Source: Streptomyces sp. CC0208 (GTDB lineage Bacteria; Actinomycetota; Actinomycetes; Streptomycetales; Streptomycetaceae). From it: 64,000 bases of DNA. The stretch lies in NCBI RefSeq assembly GCF_003443735.1, contig NZ_CP031969.1, forward strand, positions 8,742,001 through 8,806,000. Direction: 5' to 3'. Under the pieces are notes generated by a model. That model saw nothing but the letters and a program-made list of their open reading frames with translations. It was not told the DNA's origin and made no database searches. A program made the position numbers and the translations under genes. Below, piece after piece: positions 33,948 to 42,851 of the stretch; the stretch's first letter is position 1; the number at the start of each line of letters is the position of its first letter.

Positions 33948-35231
33948 TCAGAACCAGTGCAGGCAGTGCGGGGCACGGTCGGTGCGGAAGAGGGCGTCGG
34001 CGAGGATGGCCGCCTCCGGGCGATGGGCCCGGATGTGTCCGGCACGCACGAGCGTGCTGGGCGCGGTGCCGCCGAGGTAGACCGAGCCCAGGTCTCTCAC
34101 GTCCAGGGACAGGTCGGGCTCCCGGTCCGTCAGGACGCAGTCGGCCTTGCCGTCCTGGACGGTCAGCAGATAGCGACCGTGCTCGCCGAGGAAGGGGTCC
34201 TCGACGTCCAGGACGAGCTCGCCGTCCGTGAACCAGCCGCGCGCGGTCAGCGCGCGCGGGACGTCCAGCAGCCGCACCCAGAGCCAGTCCGTGTCGCCGC
34301 TCACCTCACCGGCGCGGAAGTCCGCGAGCTGCCAGCGCAACGGGTGCTGGGGTGGGACGTGCTGGAACACCACCCGAGAGGCCAGGTCGTGGCCGAGCAC
34401 GAACCGGGCGAGGGCCGTGAAGACGGTGTCGTCGACGGTGATGGTCTCGTCGACCGTCAAGGTGTTGTCGGGCTCGCCGATCGAGTAGCTGGCGTACCCG
34501 TCCGGGACGCCGTCGGCGTCCCGGTGGACGGCGACGTAACGCGGAGCCGGCGAGATCGGGGGCTGCCCCGCGCGCAGGGCCCACCAGCGGTGCGGCCGGG
34601 ACAGTGCACCGGGCTGGGCGCGGCGGTACCGGTCGTACACGTCTTCCAGGATCTCGCCGCACTCGGAACGACGCAGCACCTCGACCGAGCCGCGGTCCGG
34701 GCCGTGGTCCGGGCCGTGGTCCGAGACGTCGTACGGGCCGTGGTCCGGACCGGTCGCCGGTGCGTCCGCCGTTGCGCGTGCCCGGGGGAGGGCGAGGACG
34801 GACCGGTGGCGCTGCACCGTCAGCCGCTGCGTGTACGTCGCCGGTCCGTAGCCGAACCTGCCGTAGATCGTGGCCTCGGAGGCCAGCAACACGGAGAGGA
34901 ACTCCCCGCGGGCCCGCAGGTCGGCGAGCTGATGCCGCATCATCGCGCTGAGCACGCCCTGGCGTCGGTGCGAGGGCAGGACGCCGACAGCGGTCACCCC
35001 GGGGGCCGGAACGAGGGTTTCGCCGGGCAGCGTGAGCTCGAAGGAGTGTGTGGCGGCGGTGCCCACGGGCCGCCCGTCAGCCGTCAGGGCGAGCAGGCAG
35101 CGGTCCATTTCGAGTGCCGACCACCACAGCCCGCCGCCCTCGACCGGGGTTTCCGGGAAGCGCCCGAACGCGGCATGGACGGTGTCGACGAAGACGTCGA
35201 GATCCTCGTCGGTCGTGGGACGTATCTCCAT
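33948..35231 (-). CDS. Eis-like GNAT N-acetyltransferase
   Basis: Protein of 427 residues with the tripartite Eis layout: an N-terminal GNAT domain (about 1-150, with VTAVGVLPSHRRQGVLSAMM as the acetyl-CoA motif and YGRFGYGPAT), a second degenerate GNAT domain, and a C-terminal sterol-carrier-like domain. The free C-terminus HCLHWF is typical, since Eis enzymes use the terminal carboxylate in catalysis. Relatives acetylate amines on aminoglycosides or proteins. A short Asp/Gly/Pro/His repeat (DHGPDHGPDRG, about 160-180) forms the linker and is unusual. Confidence 0.87.
   Translation of the reverse strand: MEIRPTTDEDLDVFVDTVHAAFGRFPETPVEGGGLWWSALEMDRCLLALTADGRPVGTAATHSFELTLPGETLVPAPGVTAVGVLPSHRRQGVLSAMMRHQLADLRARGEFLSVLLASEATIYGRFGYGPATYTQRLTVQRHRSVLALPRARATADAPATGPDHGPYDVSDHGPDHGPDRGSVEVLRRSECGEILEDVYDRYRRAQPGALSRPHRWWALRAGQPPISPAPRYVAVHRDADGVPDGYASYSIGEPDNTLTVDETITVDDTVFTALARFVLGHDLASRVVFQHVPPQHPLRWQLADFRAGEVSGDTDWLWVRLLDVPRALTARGWFTDGELVLDVEDPFLGEHGRYLLTVQDGKADCVLTDREPDLSLDVRDLGSVYLGGTAPSTLVRAGHIRAHRPEAAILADALFRTDRAPHCLHWF
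34691..34757 (-). repeat. short imperfect repeats in the Eis-like gene linker
   Basis: Several copies of a 12-bp unit resembling GGGCCGTGGTCC occur in a row and encode the DHGP repeats. The array is in frame and may vary in number between strains. Confidence 0.6.
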
Positions 35232-35370
35232 CGGTGCCGCTGCCTCCTCGAAAGACCGGCCCCACGACGGGTGGCGCCTGCCACAGTCCAGCGTCGACCG
35301 GTGGCCCGGTCAAACGAATTACGCCGGGAGCGTTGGGAGTTGGCCAGGGTGAACTGCCGGGGGGACGGCC

Positions 35371-36135
35371 TTACCGCCCTCGTGCCTGCTCCTGGTTCGA
35401 GCGGTGGGGGCCCTGGAGCCAGTCCGCATGCGGCCCCAGACGCGTGTCGACCGGCTCCTTACCTCGCCGGAGTGCGTCGATGTAGGCACGGTCCGCGGCG
35501 AGCCGAGCCGCCACCTGGGGACCCTCCGCGACGGCACCATGGCCGGGGACCACGACCTCGGCGTGCCTGGCGGCCTCGTCCAGCCGGTCCAGTGACTTCT
35601 CGTAGGCATCCACCTGGTCGTCCTGGCGAATGTCGAGGAGCGGGATCAGCACGTCGGAGAGCATGTCACCGACGAGCAGGACGCCACGGTCCGCGAGGAG
35701 GATCGCGGCGTGGCCGACGGCGTGCGCCTGATGCTCGATGATCTCGCCCGGCACGGGTCCGCCGTTCGCGGGCAGCGGGGTGAGGAGTCCGATCAGCTCG
35801 AGAGGGATGCCGGACGCGCTCTGCGCCGCCATCGCCTGCGCCCGCTCCCGGGCTTCAGCGGCGACCCGGGTGGCGGCCGGGGTGGCGTAGCGCGGCACGT
35901 CGCCGAACCGGCTGTGCCAGAGCAGGTGGTCCCAGTGCGGGTGGGTGCAGAAACCGGCGACCACCGGGTCACTCAACTGATCGACGTCATCGGCGAGTTG
36001 GTCCAGTTCGGAGCCGTTGATGCCGGGATCGATCACGATCAGCCCCTCGTCCCCGCGCACCACGACGGAATTGCTCCAGACCCACTCGCTCTGCCGGACC
36101 CAGACGCCGTCGGCCACCTGACGCAGCTTGCCCAT
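35371..36135 (-). CDS. MBL-fold metallo-hydrolase
   Basis: Metallo-beta-lactamase-fold hydrolase of 254 residues. The zinc motif HPHWDH (variant of HxHxDH) is followed by histidines in HAVGHAAILLADRG and an aspartate in LLVGDMLSD, then VVPGHG. I prefer the second ATG (MGKLRQV) because GGGAG lies five bases upstream; an ATG at 36147 would add four residues. Substrate is unknown; relatives include lactonases and glyoxalase-II-like enzymes. No operon partner is evident. Confidence 0.85.
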   Translation of the reverse strand: MGKLRQVADGVWVRQSEWVWSNSVVVRGDEGLIVIDPGINGSELDQLADDVDQLSDPVVAGFCTHPHWDHLLWHSRFGDVPRYATPAATRVAAEARERAQAMAAQSASGIPLELIGLLTPLPANGGPVPGEIIEHQAHAVGHAAILLADRGVLLVGDMLSDVLIPLLDIRQDDQVDAYEKSLDRLDEAARHAEVVVPGHGAVAEGPQVAARLAADRAYIDALRRGKEPVDTRLGPHADWLQGPHRSNQEQARGR

Positions 36136-36244
36136 CTCTGCTCCCATCGGTCGGTCACAGTGCTGAGACTGCGATCCGTGGCTGAACTCATCGGTGAAGG
36201 TCCTGGAGATCGAGAGCGAGCAGCTTGATCGGGCGTACGGCGGT

Positions 36245-36273
36245 GTCCCGCGCCTTCCGCAAGGGCGCGGGAC
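36245..36273 (-). terminator. terminator after DoxX-like gene
   Basis: Ten-bp stem GTCCCGCGCC/GGCGCGGGAC (36245-36254 with 36264-36273), 9-nt loop, 19 bp after the stop of the leftward DoxX-like gene. Confidence 0.7.
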
Positions 36274-36291
36274 CTTGCGAAGCCCGCTCGA

Positions 36292-36651
36292 TCACAGGCC
36301 GGTGGCCAGCCAGATGGTCGCGGCCGCGGTGGTGAGGAGTCCGAGGTTGAGCGTGATCCGGCGGTCGTCGCCGGTCAGATGGACGGCGACCGCACCGAGC
36401 TGCAGGAGAAGGAACCCGATGGCCGCGGCCGACGCCAGCCAGGGAGCGATGCCGGTCAGCGGCGGCAGGATCAGCCCGGTCGCGCCGAGTATTTCGACGG
36501 TCCCCAGCGCTCTGACGACGGGCAACGGCATGCGGTCGACCCAGGCCATCATCGGACGGAGCTGATCGGGGCTGCGGATCACCTTCATCGTGCCTGCGTA
36601 GAAGTAGAAGAGGGCGAGAAGTCCCGCGACGATCCAATAGGCGATGTTCAT
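36292..36651 (-). CDS. DoxX-family membrane protein
   Basis: Integral membrane protein of 119 residues with four hydrophobic helices. It begins MNIAYWIVAGLLALFYFYAG and keeps the DoxX-type K..R and GTVEILGATGL segments. The family function is poorly defined (oxidative stress or quinone-linked roles have been proposed for some members). Its start lies in a 13-bp tandem repeat that also supplies two upstream out-of-frame ATGs. The cupin gene upstream runs the same way and may be co-transcribed. Confidence 0.85.
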   Translation of the reverse strand: MNIAYWIVAGLLALFYFYAGTMKVIRSPDQLRPMMAWVDRMPLPVVRALGTVEILGATGLILPPLTGIAPWLASAAAIGFLLLQLGAVAVHLTGDDRRITLNLGLLTTAAATIWLATGL

Positions 36652-36679
36652 GGTTCCCGTTCATGGTTCCCGTTCATGG
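36646..36679 (-). repeat. 13-bp tandem repeat carrying start codons
   Basis: Two full copies and a partial third of GTTCATGGTTCCC. Read on the minus strand, each has an ATG, in three different frames; only the last is the DoxX start. Confidence 0.75.
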
Positions 36680-36711
36680 GCCACCGGCGGACGCGCCACG
36701 GCCCGGCGGTT

Positions 36712-37212
36712 TCAGACAGAGTCAGGGGCGGGCTCGGTCGCGTAACGGCTCATCGCGTCGATGTTGGCCTGTGGGGTCAGCGGTCGACCGTCGGCGAGCA
36801 CCTTCTGGAGGTCCCGGAAGTACTGCACGTACAGGTCGGGGGTGAAGGTGCTGAGCATGACGGCGGGTTGGTCGGTCGGGTTGGCGAAGGTGTGCGGGGT
36901 ACCGGGCGGAACCACGACGAGCGTCCCCGTGGTGGCGTCGTGGTCCTCGTCCCCGACGGTGAACCGCACGGTGCCGGAGAGGATGTAGAAGCCCTCGTCG
37001 TGTCGGGCGTGGCGGTGCTGGGGCGGTCCCTGGGTGTGAGGGGGGAGGACGGACTCGGCGATCGCGAGGCGGTGTCCGGTGCGGCTGCCGTCCTCCAGCA
37101 CGCGCATGCGCGTGGTGCCCAGAACGATCGTCTCGCCGTCACCGGGACCCACCACCGATACAGCGGGGTCGGCCTGTGGCTCGCTGGTCGTTGCTTCTTC
37201 GGTCATGCTCAC
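36712..37212 (-). CDS. cupin-domain protein
   Basis: Protein of 166 residues with one cupin beta-barrel. Motif 1 is PPQHRHARHDEGFYILSG (metal-binding histidines and glutamate) and motif 2 is PPGTPHTFANPTD. Such proteins include dioxygenases, isomerases and binding proteins; function is not assigned. A GTG at 37212 and an ATG at 37206 are both possible starts. It is divergent from a LysR gene across 75 bp with a LysR-type box, so it is the probable target of that regulator. Confidence 0.85.
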   Translation of the reverse strand: MSMTEEATTSEPQADPAVSVVGPGDGETIVLGTTRMRVLEDGSRTGHRLAIAESVLPPHTQGPPQHRHARHDEGFYILSGTVRFTVGDEDHDATTGTLVVVPPGTPHTFANPTDQPAVMLSTFTPDLYVQYFRDLQKVLADGRPLTPQANIDAMSRYATEPAPDSV

Positions 37213-37263
37213 GAGTCCACCGCCGGCGCCCTGCCGGTGTCCAAGACCTGTCCCGCAGCGCCG

Positions 37264-37278
37264 ATACCTGATCGGTAT
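37264..37278. promoter_or_regulatory. LysR-type operator between cupin and LysR genes
   Basis: ATACCTGATCGGTAT: a perfect 5-bp inverted repeat around five bases, fitting the T-N11-A rule for LysR binding sites. It lies just before the regulator's GTG start, so it would serve both autoregulation and the divergent cupin gene. Confidence 0.7.
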
Positions 37279-37287
37279 TGTCGCAGC

Positions 37288-38139
37288 GTGGAGCTACGGA
37301 CCTTGCGCTATTTCGTGGCGGTCGCCGAGGAACTCCACTTCGGCCGGGCCGCCACCCGACTGCACATGAGCCAGCCGCCGCTGAGCCGGGCGATCAAGCA
37401 GTTGGAGGCCGAGGTCGGGGCCCTGCTGTTCGCCCGCTCGCCTGTCGGCGTCACACTCACGCCGGTGGGCACGGTGCTGCTCGACGAGGCGCGGGCGTTG
37501 CTCGACCATGCCGACCGCGTCCGGGCACGCGTGGGCGCGGCGGCCGGCGTCACGACGCTCACCGTCGGCATCCTGGGGGACGGCACCGATCCGGGAATGT
37601 CCAGGCTCGCCGCCGCCTACCGGCGGCGCCACCCCGGCATAGAGATCCGCATCCGCGACACCGATCTGACCGACCCGACGTGCGGGCTGCGCGCCGGACT
37701 CGTCGACGTCGCCTTGACGCGCGCGCCGTTCGACGAGACCGCCCTGACGGTGCGTGCGCTGCGGACCGATCCGGTCGGCGTGGTCCTGCGCGCAGACGAT
37801 CCGCTGGCCCGCCGCGACCGGCTGCGGCTGGCTGAGCTGAGCGACCGCCCTTGGTTCCAGTTCCCCCAGGGAACCGACCCCGTCTGGCAGTCGTACTGGA
37901 ATGCCGGCAGGCCGCGCGAAGGTCCCGTGGTGCGCGCCGTCCAGGAATGTCTGCAGGCGGTGCTGTGGAACGGCACGGTCGGCATGGCCCCGCTCGGACA
38001 CGACCTTCCCCCGGAGTTGGCCGTGGTACCGCTGACCGACATGACGCCGAGCCGGGTGGTGGCGGTGTGGAACGAGGGTGACACCAATCCGTTGATCCGG
38101 TCTTTCATCGAGATCGCCACAGCCGCGTACCGCCGCTGA
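37288..38139 (+). CDS. LysR-family transcriptional regulator
   Basis: Regulator of 283 residues starting VELRTLRYFVAVAEELHFGR, the standard LysR N-terminus, with helix-turn-helix ATRLHMSQPPLSRAIK. The effector domain follows from about 90 on and contains TVGILGDGTD at its first strand. The open frame extends upstream, but the family begins at this GTG. It is divergent from the cupin/DoxX genes and likely controls them. Confidence 0.9.
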   Translation: MELRTLRYFVAVAEELHFGRAATRLHMSQPPLSRAIKQLEAEVGALLFARSPVGVTLTPVGTVLLDEARALLDHADRVRARVGAAAGVTTLTVGILGDGTDPGMSRLAAAYRRRHPGIEIRIRDTDLTDPTCGLRAGLVDVALTRAPFDETALTVRALRTDPVGVVLRADDPLARRDRLRLAELSDRPWFQFPQGTDPVWQSYWNAGRPREGPVVRAVQECLQAVLWNGTVGMAPLGHDLPPELAVVPLTDMTPSRVVAVWNEGDTNPLIRSFIEIATAAYRR

Positions 38140-38204
38140 GTACGGGCAACCGCGGCGCAGGTCCCGCATTCGTGTCCCGCCTCCGCGTGTCCACCGCCCC
38201 GTGC

Positions 38205-40340
38205 TCAGAGCGCTTCACGCGGGAGCCGGCGGTGGAGGTCTGCGCGGTGAGAAGCGAGGGGTCGGGCGCAGGCGATGAGCAGGGCGACGTCGTCGTGGTC
38301 GCCGGGGTGTCTGAGGTCGGCGAGGAGCCGGTCGCAGGTCTCCTCCAGTGGAGATGCGGGTGTGTCCAGGAGATGGAGGAGGGTGTCGAGGCGTTCGTCG
38401 ATGGAGTGCCGGCGGGTTTCGACCAGTCCGTCGGTGTACAGAACCAGTCGGTCGCCGGGCCCGAAGGCGAAGGTGGTCGTTTCGAAGGGGACGCCACCGA
38501 CGCCGAGAGGCGCGCCGGTGGGCACGTCGAGGAGTTGCGGGTGCCCGCCCCTGCGGACGAGAGCGGGGGGCAGGTGGCCGGCGTTGGCGATGCGGCACTC
38601 GCGGCGGTGGGGGTCGTAGACCGCGTAGACGCAGGTGGCGATGTACTGCTCAAGGCCGGAGGTGATCGAGTCGAGTTGCTCGAGGACTTGGGCGGGGTCG
38701 AGGCTGAGACCGGCGAAGGCGGTCGTGGCCGTGCGCAGACGTCCCATGGCGGCGGCGGCCTCGATGCCGCTGCCCATGACGTCCCCCACGGCGAGCGCCG
38801 TTCTGTCGCCGCTGAGCGGGAGGACGTCGTACCAGTCGCCGCCGATCTCGTAGGCGGCCTGCGCGGGCCGGTAGCGGGATGCGACCTGGAGGCCGGGCAG
38901 GTCGGGAGGGGCGGTCGGGAGCAGACTGCGCTGGAGGGTCTCGGCCGCGTTGCGCATGTGCTGGTGCGCGCGGGCGTTGTCGATGCACACCGCTGCGCGG
39001 GAGGCCAGCTCGGCGGCGATGGCGAGGTCGTCCTCGTCGAAGGGACGTGGGTCCCGGGCGCGGGTCAGCCCCAGGAAGCCGAGGGTGATGCCGCGGGCGG
39101 TGAGTGGGACGGCCAGGTAGGAGTGCACGCCGGCGCGGGCCAGCAGTACGGCCGCGTGCTCGTCGCGAGCGATGTGCGACAGGTCGTTTCCGCCGGTGTG
39201 GGGGACCAGGACGGGCCGGCCGGTGCGTACGCACCGGGTGGCCAGGCGGTCGGGCTCGTACGCGGTGATCCGGCCGGGCGGGTCAGCGGCCGTCGCTGCG
39301 TCCGTGGCGTAGGCGGCCTTGACGGCGAGGGCGCGGAAGAGAGCGGGGCCGTCGCGGGTGGCGGGGCGGTGCTCGTCGAGGACGGAGTCCAGTACGTCCA
39401 CGGCGGCCACGTCGGCGAACTCCGGGACGACGACGTCCGCCAGCTCCCGGGCCGTCTGGTCGGCCTCCAGAGTGGTGCCGATACGGGCGGCCCCGTCAGC
39501 GATCAGCGCCAGACGTCGCCGCGTCTCCGTGGCCTCCCGCGCCGACCGGTAGCGGTCGGTGACGTCCACCACCAGCTCGGCCACCCCGAGAACGTGCCCC
39601 CAGGTGTCCTCCAGCCGGTACACCGAGATCGCCCAGGCGTGCTGTTCCGGGTCGGCGAGGGTACGGCCCACGATGGGGGACCGGTCGAGCAGCGGCTCCC
39701 CGGTGCGCAGGACCTGCCGCATCGCGGTCTCGGCCTCCTCGAATTCCGGGGCGCTCATGACCTCGCGGTAGGGGCGGCCGAGGTGCTCTTCCTGGGGAAT
39801 GCCGTGGATGCGCTCGAGAGCGGGGTTGACGGACACGTACGTGAGATCGGTGTCGAGGATCGCGATGCCGATGGGGGACTGGGAGACCAGCCGGGTGGAC
39901 AGCGCGAGGTCCCGCTCCACCTGGCGCAGCCTGGGTGTGTCGGTGCCGAGCCCGAGGGCGTAGAAGTCCCCGTGGTCGTCCATGAGCCGCATGTTGCGCA
40001 GTTCCACCAGCCGCGTGCCACCGTCCTTGCAGCGGATGGGGAACGTGCCGCCCCAGCTCTTTCCACTCTCCATGACGTCGGCGAACGTCTTGATCACCCA
40101 GTCCCACTGCCCCGTGTGGACCAGTAGGTGTGCGGCGTACTGCCCGAGCGCCTCCTGGGCCGTGTAGCCGTACAGTTCCTCGGCCTGCGGACTCCACAGA
40201 ACGACCCGCCCCTCGGCGTCCAGCAGCACCGCGGCCACCCCGAGGAGGTCCATCAGCCCGCTGGGCTGCGGTGACTCGTCCTCGGGACGGCGGGCGTCCG
40301 CCGGGCCCTGGTCCACGGAAGACCGATCGGCTTCGTCCAT
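38205..40340 (-). CDS. PAS-PAS-GAF-SpoIIE serine phosphatase
   Basis: Signalling protein of 711 residues. The first PAS domain is at about 28-140 (VVLWSPQAEELYGYTAQEAL), the second at about 145-265 (SPIGIAILDTDLTYVSVNPA) and a GAF domain at about 280-455. The PP2C-type SpoIIE phosphatase domain covers about 470-690, with EIGGDWYDVLPL, VGDVMGSGIEAAAAMG and GDRLVLYTDGLVE holding the metal-binding aspartates. Streptomyces has many such phosphatases, which usually dephosphorylate anti-anti-sigma factors. No kinase or anti-sigma gene lies next to it. No membrane segment, so it acts in the cytoplasm. Confidence 0.92.
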   Translation of the reverse strand: MDEADRSSVDQGPADARRPEDESPQPSGLMDLLGVAAVLLDAEGRVVLWSPQAEELYGYTAQEALGQYAAHLLVHTGQWDWVIKTFADVMESGKSWGGTFPIRCKDGGTRLVELRNMRLMDDHGDFYALGLGTDTPRLRQVERDLALSTRLVSQSPIGIAILDTDLTYVSVNPALERIHGIPQEEHLGRPYREVMSAPEFEEAETAMRQVLRTGEPLLDRSPIVGRTLADPEQHAWAISVYRLEDTWGHVLGVAELVVDVTDRYRSAREATETRRRLALIADGAARIGTTLEADQTARELADVVVPEFADVAAVDVLDSVLDEHRPATRDGPALFRALAVKAAYATDAATAADPPGRITAYEPDRLATRCVRTGRPVLVPHTGGNDLSHIARDEHAAVLLARAGVHSYLAVPLTARGITLGFLGLTRARDPRPFDEDDLAIAAELASRAAVCIDNARAHQHMRNAAETLQRSLLPTAPPDLPGLQVASRYRPAQAAYEIGGDWYDVLPLSGDRTALAVGDVMGSGIEAAAAMGRLRTATTAFAGLSLDPAQVLEQLDSITSGLEQYIATCVYAVYDPHRRECRIANAGHLPPALVRRGGHPQLLDVPTGAPLGVGGVPFETTTFAFGPGDRLVLYTDGLVETRRHSIDERLDTLLHLLDTPASPLEETCDRLLADLRHPGDHDDVALLIACARPLASHRADLHRRLPREAL

Positions 40341-40694
40341 CGCCGGCCCTCCTTCCGCCGGCCGACGTCACGGGGCGTCCGTCGGCCTCGGCACGCGCCT
40401 GCCGCCGTCTGCAGGCGCTGCGACTTCCATGGTCCCCCCGAGCACCTGACACCACACCCCGTCCAGGTGAGTGGTCCTTGTCATCCACGACAGGCCCGGC
40501 ACGCTGAGCAGGGCGGGCAGACGGTGCCACGGCGGCCTCGGTGAGGTCTGATGTACCCCCTGCCTGGACGTCGGGCGGGGTGGGCCTTGCCGAGCCGTGG
40601 CCGTCGCAGCCGAGCCGGGTTCCGAACATCTGGGTGCCCCGTGCGGAGGCCAGCCGTCCGTCAGCTGCCCCGTTAGCCGTCCGTCAGCCGCCCG
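40341..40694. other. 350-bp gap with short direct repeat
   Basis: No gene seen. AGCCGTCCGTCAGC occurs twice (40652 and 40675), just downstream of the HxlR stop, with a third partial copy. The rest is the upstream region of the SpoIIE-type gene. Confidence 0.6.
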
Positions 40695-41075
40695 TCAGGC
40701 GTCGAAGCGACGGCGGGCGGCCTCGATGTGACCGAGGTACTGGTGGGTCCAGCCGCACATGCCGTCGACCGTGGCGCGCAGGGCTTGGCCCGGCTCCGTG
40801 AGGGTGTATTCGACCCGCGGCGGCACGGTGGGGTGCACCTCCCGCTCGACCAGGCCGTAGCGCTCCAGCATGCGCAGGTTCTGGGTGAGCATCTTGTGAC
40901 TGACGCCCTCGACCTCGTTGCGCAACTCGCTGAAGCGCAGCGTGCGTTCTCCGAGAGCCTCGATGATCAGGAACGCCCACTTGTTGGCTACGTCCGAGAA
41001 GATCGCGCGCGCCAGAGAGTCGGCGCGCCTCAGGTCCGCGTCTTCGGGCGAGCCCGTGTACTGCTTGGTCGCCAT
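40695..41075 (-). CDS. HxlR-family transcriptional regulator
   Basis: Winged helix protein of 126 residues: NKWAFLIIEALGERTLRFSELRNEVEGVSHKMLTQNLRMLE is the MarR/HxlR helix-turn-helix and wing. The family often has an N-terminal redox cysteine before the helix (CPV motif), but here the only cysteine is late (MCGW), so redox sensing by that cysteine is unlikely. GAGGA precedes the ATG. It is divergent from a decayed RidA gene, which was probably its former target. Confidence 0.9.
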   Translation of the reverse strand: MATKQYTGSPEDADLRRADSLARAIFSDVANKWAFLIIEALGERTLRFSELRNEVEGVSHKMLTQNLRMLERYGLVEREVHPTVPPRVEYTLTEPGQALRATVDGMCGWTHQYLGHIEAARRRFDA

Positions 41076-41179
41076 CTGGTTCCTCAGTCACTGAAAAGTG
41101 CGTTCTTCCAGGTCAACGGTCACTCTCCTACGGTTTTCGAGTAACCACAAGAGAGCGAGCGCGTCTTGGTTCCGCTGAA

Positions 41180-41375
41180 GTGAATCCGCGGCCGTCTTCA
41201 ACCACAACCTGTCGGCCGAGAGCGACTTCGGCTACGCGCAGGCGATCAAGTCCGGCGACCTGGTCCACGTCTCCGGCCGGCTCTCGCTCGACGAGAGGGG
41301 CGGGGCGACTTCCTCCATGTGGACGACTTCGTCGCCCAGCTGTACGTGGTGAATCTGCGCGAACTGAGTATGGGT
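41180..41375 (+). pseudogene. RidA/YjgF-family gene remnant
   Basis: In the frame starting at 41182 the sequence reads VFNHNLSAESDFGYAQAIK then SGDLVHVSGRLSLDE, a clear RidA N-terminus. It has no start in that frame: the GTGAATCCG that would begin it is shifted by an extra two bases. The frame then breaks, DFLHVDDFVAQL and LYVVNLREL follow in another frame with the middle of the protein missing, and no C-terminus follows. RidA enzymes deaminate reactive enamines and are often paired with HxlR regulators. Confidence 0.8.
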
Positions 41376-41539
41376 CCCATCGTGCGCAGCGACCCGACTC
41401 GCAACGACGCAGGTCTCCCACCCGCGGGGGAGCCAGGTGGGAGGGGGCGAACGCGGTGTCGGGTCGGCAGCACGAGCACGCGGTGCTCGATCTCGCCGTG
41501 CGCTCGGTGAGGGGTCGCGGGCCCGGTCAGCCGGCCGGG

Positions 41540-42382
41540 TCAGCGCAGGCCGGCGAAGAGATCGTTCTCGGGGACGTCCGCACCGGTGGTGTCTTGGACC
41601 CGTACGAAGGTCTCCATGCCCATCAACTCGCCGAACCTCTCCTTGCCCATCTTGAGGAAGAAGATGTTCTCACCCTGACTGGCGTGGGCGGCCAACGCGT
41701 CGAACTTCTGATCGCTGAACGCGGTGGTGTCCACCCACGTGGTGATCTCCTCGTCGGGGAGGCCGATCTCGGCCGCCGCGGCGGCCTCGGCGGCCTCGGC
41801 AGGATCCGGCTCCGGCATGTCCTCGTGAAACTCGCGCATGATCTCGCCGAACCGCTGCATCATCGAGCGGGGCATCGTGGTCCAGTACACCTTCGGAGTC
41901 AGCTCGGTCATCTCCAGCGCCGCCATCGTGATGCGGTGGGCCTGGATGTGGTCGGGGTGGCCGTAGAAGCCGTTCTCGTCATAGGTGACGACCACATCAG
42001 GTCGGTAGTGCCGCATGAGTTCTGCGAGTCGGGCCGCGCCTTCCTCCACGGGGGTCTGCCAGAAGGACCCGGGGGCGTCGTTGCTCGCCCAGCCCGCCAT
42101 CCCGGAGTCGGCGTAGTCCAGCGTCTCCAGATCGCTGATCTTCAGAACCTCACAGCTCGCCTCGAGTTCTTGACGGCGCATCAGGGCGACTGCCGCCGGA
42201 TCGTGCCCGGGATCGCCCGGCTTGACACCCCCTGGCCCGTCACCGCAACCGCCGTCGGTACACGTCACGAGAACCGTACGCATGCCTTCCGCCGCGTACC
42301 GCGCGAGGACCCCTCCTGTGCCGGTGGCCTCGTCGTCGGGGTGGGCGTGTACTGCCATGAGCGTCAAGGGCCGGCCAGTCAT
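41540..42382 (-). CDS. PIG-L/LmbE-family deacetylase (mycothiol conjugate amidase-like)
   Basis: Zinc-dependent deacetylase of 280 residues. The motif HAHPDDEATGTGG gives the metal ligands, and NGFYGHPDHIQAH the second ligand region. This matches Mca/MshB-type enzymes that act on N-acetyl-glucosaminyl-inositol or mycothiol conjugates. The open frame extends upstream, but AGGAGG ahead of the ATG at 42382 and the family start agree. An acidic/alanine-rich stretch (about 190-220) breaks the C-terminal part. No partner gene is adjacent. Confidence 0.87.
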   Translation of the reverse strand: MTGRPLTLMAVHAHPDDEATGTGGVLARYAAEGMRTVLVTCTDGGCGDGPGGVKPGDPGHDPAAVALMRRQELEASCEVLKISDLETLDYADSGMAGWASNDAPGSFWQTPVEEGAARLAELMRHYRPDVVVTYDENGFYGHPDHIQAHRITMAALEMTELTPKVYWTTMPRSMMQRFGEIMREFHEDMPEPDPAEAAEAAAAAEIGLPDEEITTWVDTTAFSDQKFDALAAHASQGENIFFLKMGKERFGELMGMETFVRVQDTTGADVPENDLFAGLR

Positions 42383-42851
42383 CAAACAGTCCTCCTGCAT
42401 AAATGTGTCTCGGTCGATGCAACCGCGCCGGACGGTCCGGCTGTTCCCGGTGCCGGCGTTTGGCCAGGCGGAGGCGCCCGTGGTAAGCGCAGGGTCCTGC
42501 GGGGCGATGAGGTGACCTGGGGTGTCGACCTGGCCGACGGTGGAGCCGCGTTCGCTCACGCTCCTCCTCGACCATCGGTCAGCCCCGCGGCGAGGGCAGG
42601 ACCGACGCCGAGGACGCCGCGGTCACGGCCGGCCAGGTCCAGGTCCAGGTCACACGGGACCGGCACCCCGTACGCGCCGGTGCCGGAAGACGTCGCCACT
42701 CGTCGTACGGGCCAGGACACCGACGGCGCGCGGGCCAGGACACCGACCGCATGCCGCGCGAGGTGGTGTCCTGGCCGCGCCGTTCCCTGACGCCTTCCGC
42801 CTACGTCGACGCGACCACGGACCGGTCCGGCTCGTGCTGCCGGGGTGTGAC
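42383..42851. other. 470-bp gap without recognised gene
   Basis: Upstream region of the deacetylase and downstream region of ribonuclease J, both leftward. Open frames exist on both strands but show no recognisable protein features. A less GC-rich patch (42398-42416) may hold the deacetylase promoter. Confidence 0.5.

Noticed and set aside
42556..42850. Extra gene between ribonuclease J and the deacetylase
   Set aside because: Long frames exist on both strands because of high GC, but none has a ribosome-binding site or recognisable features.
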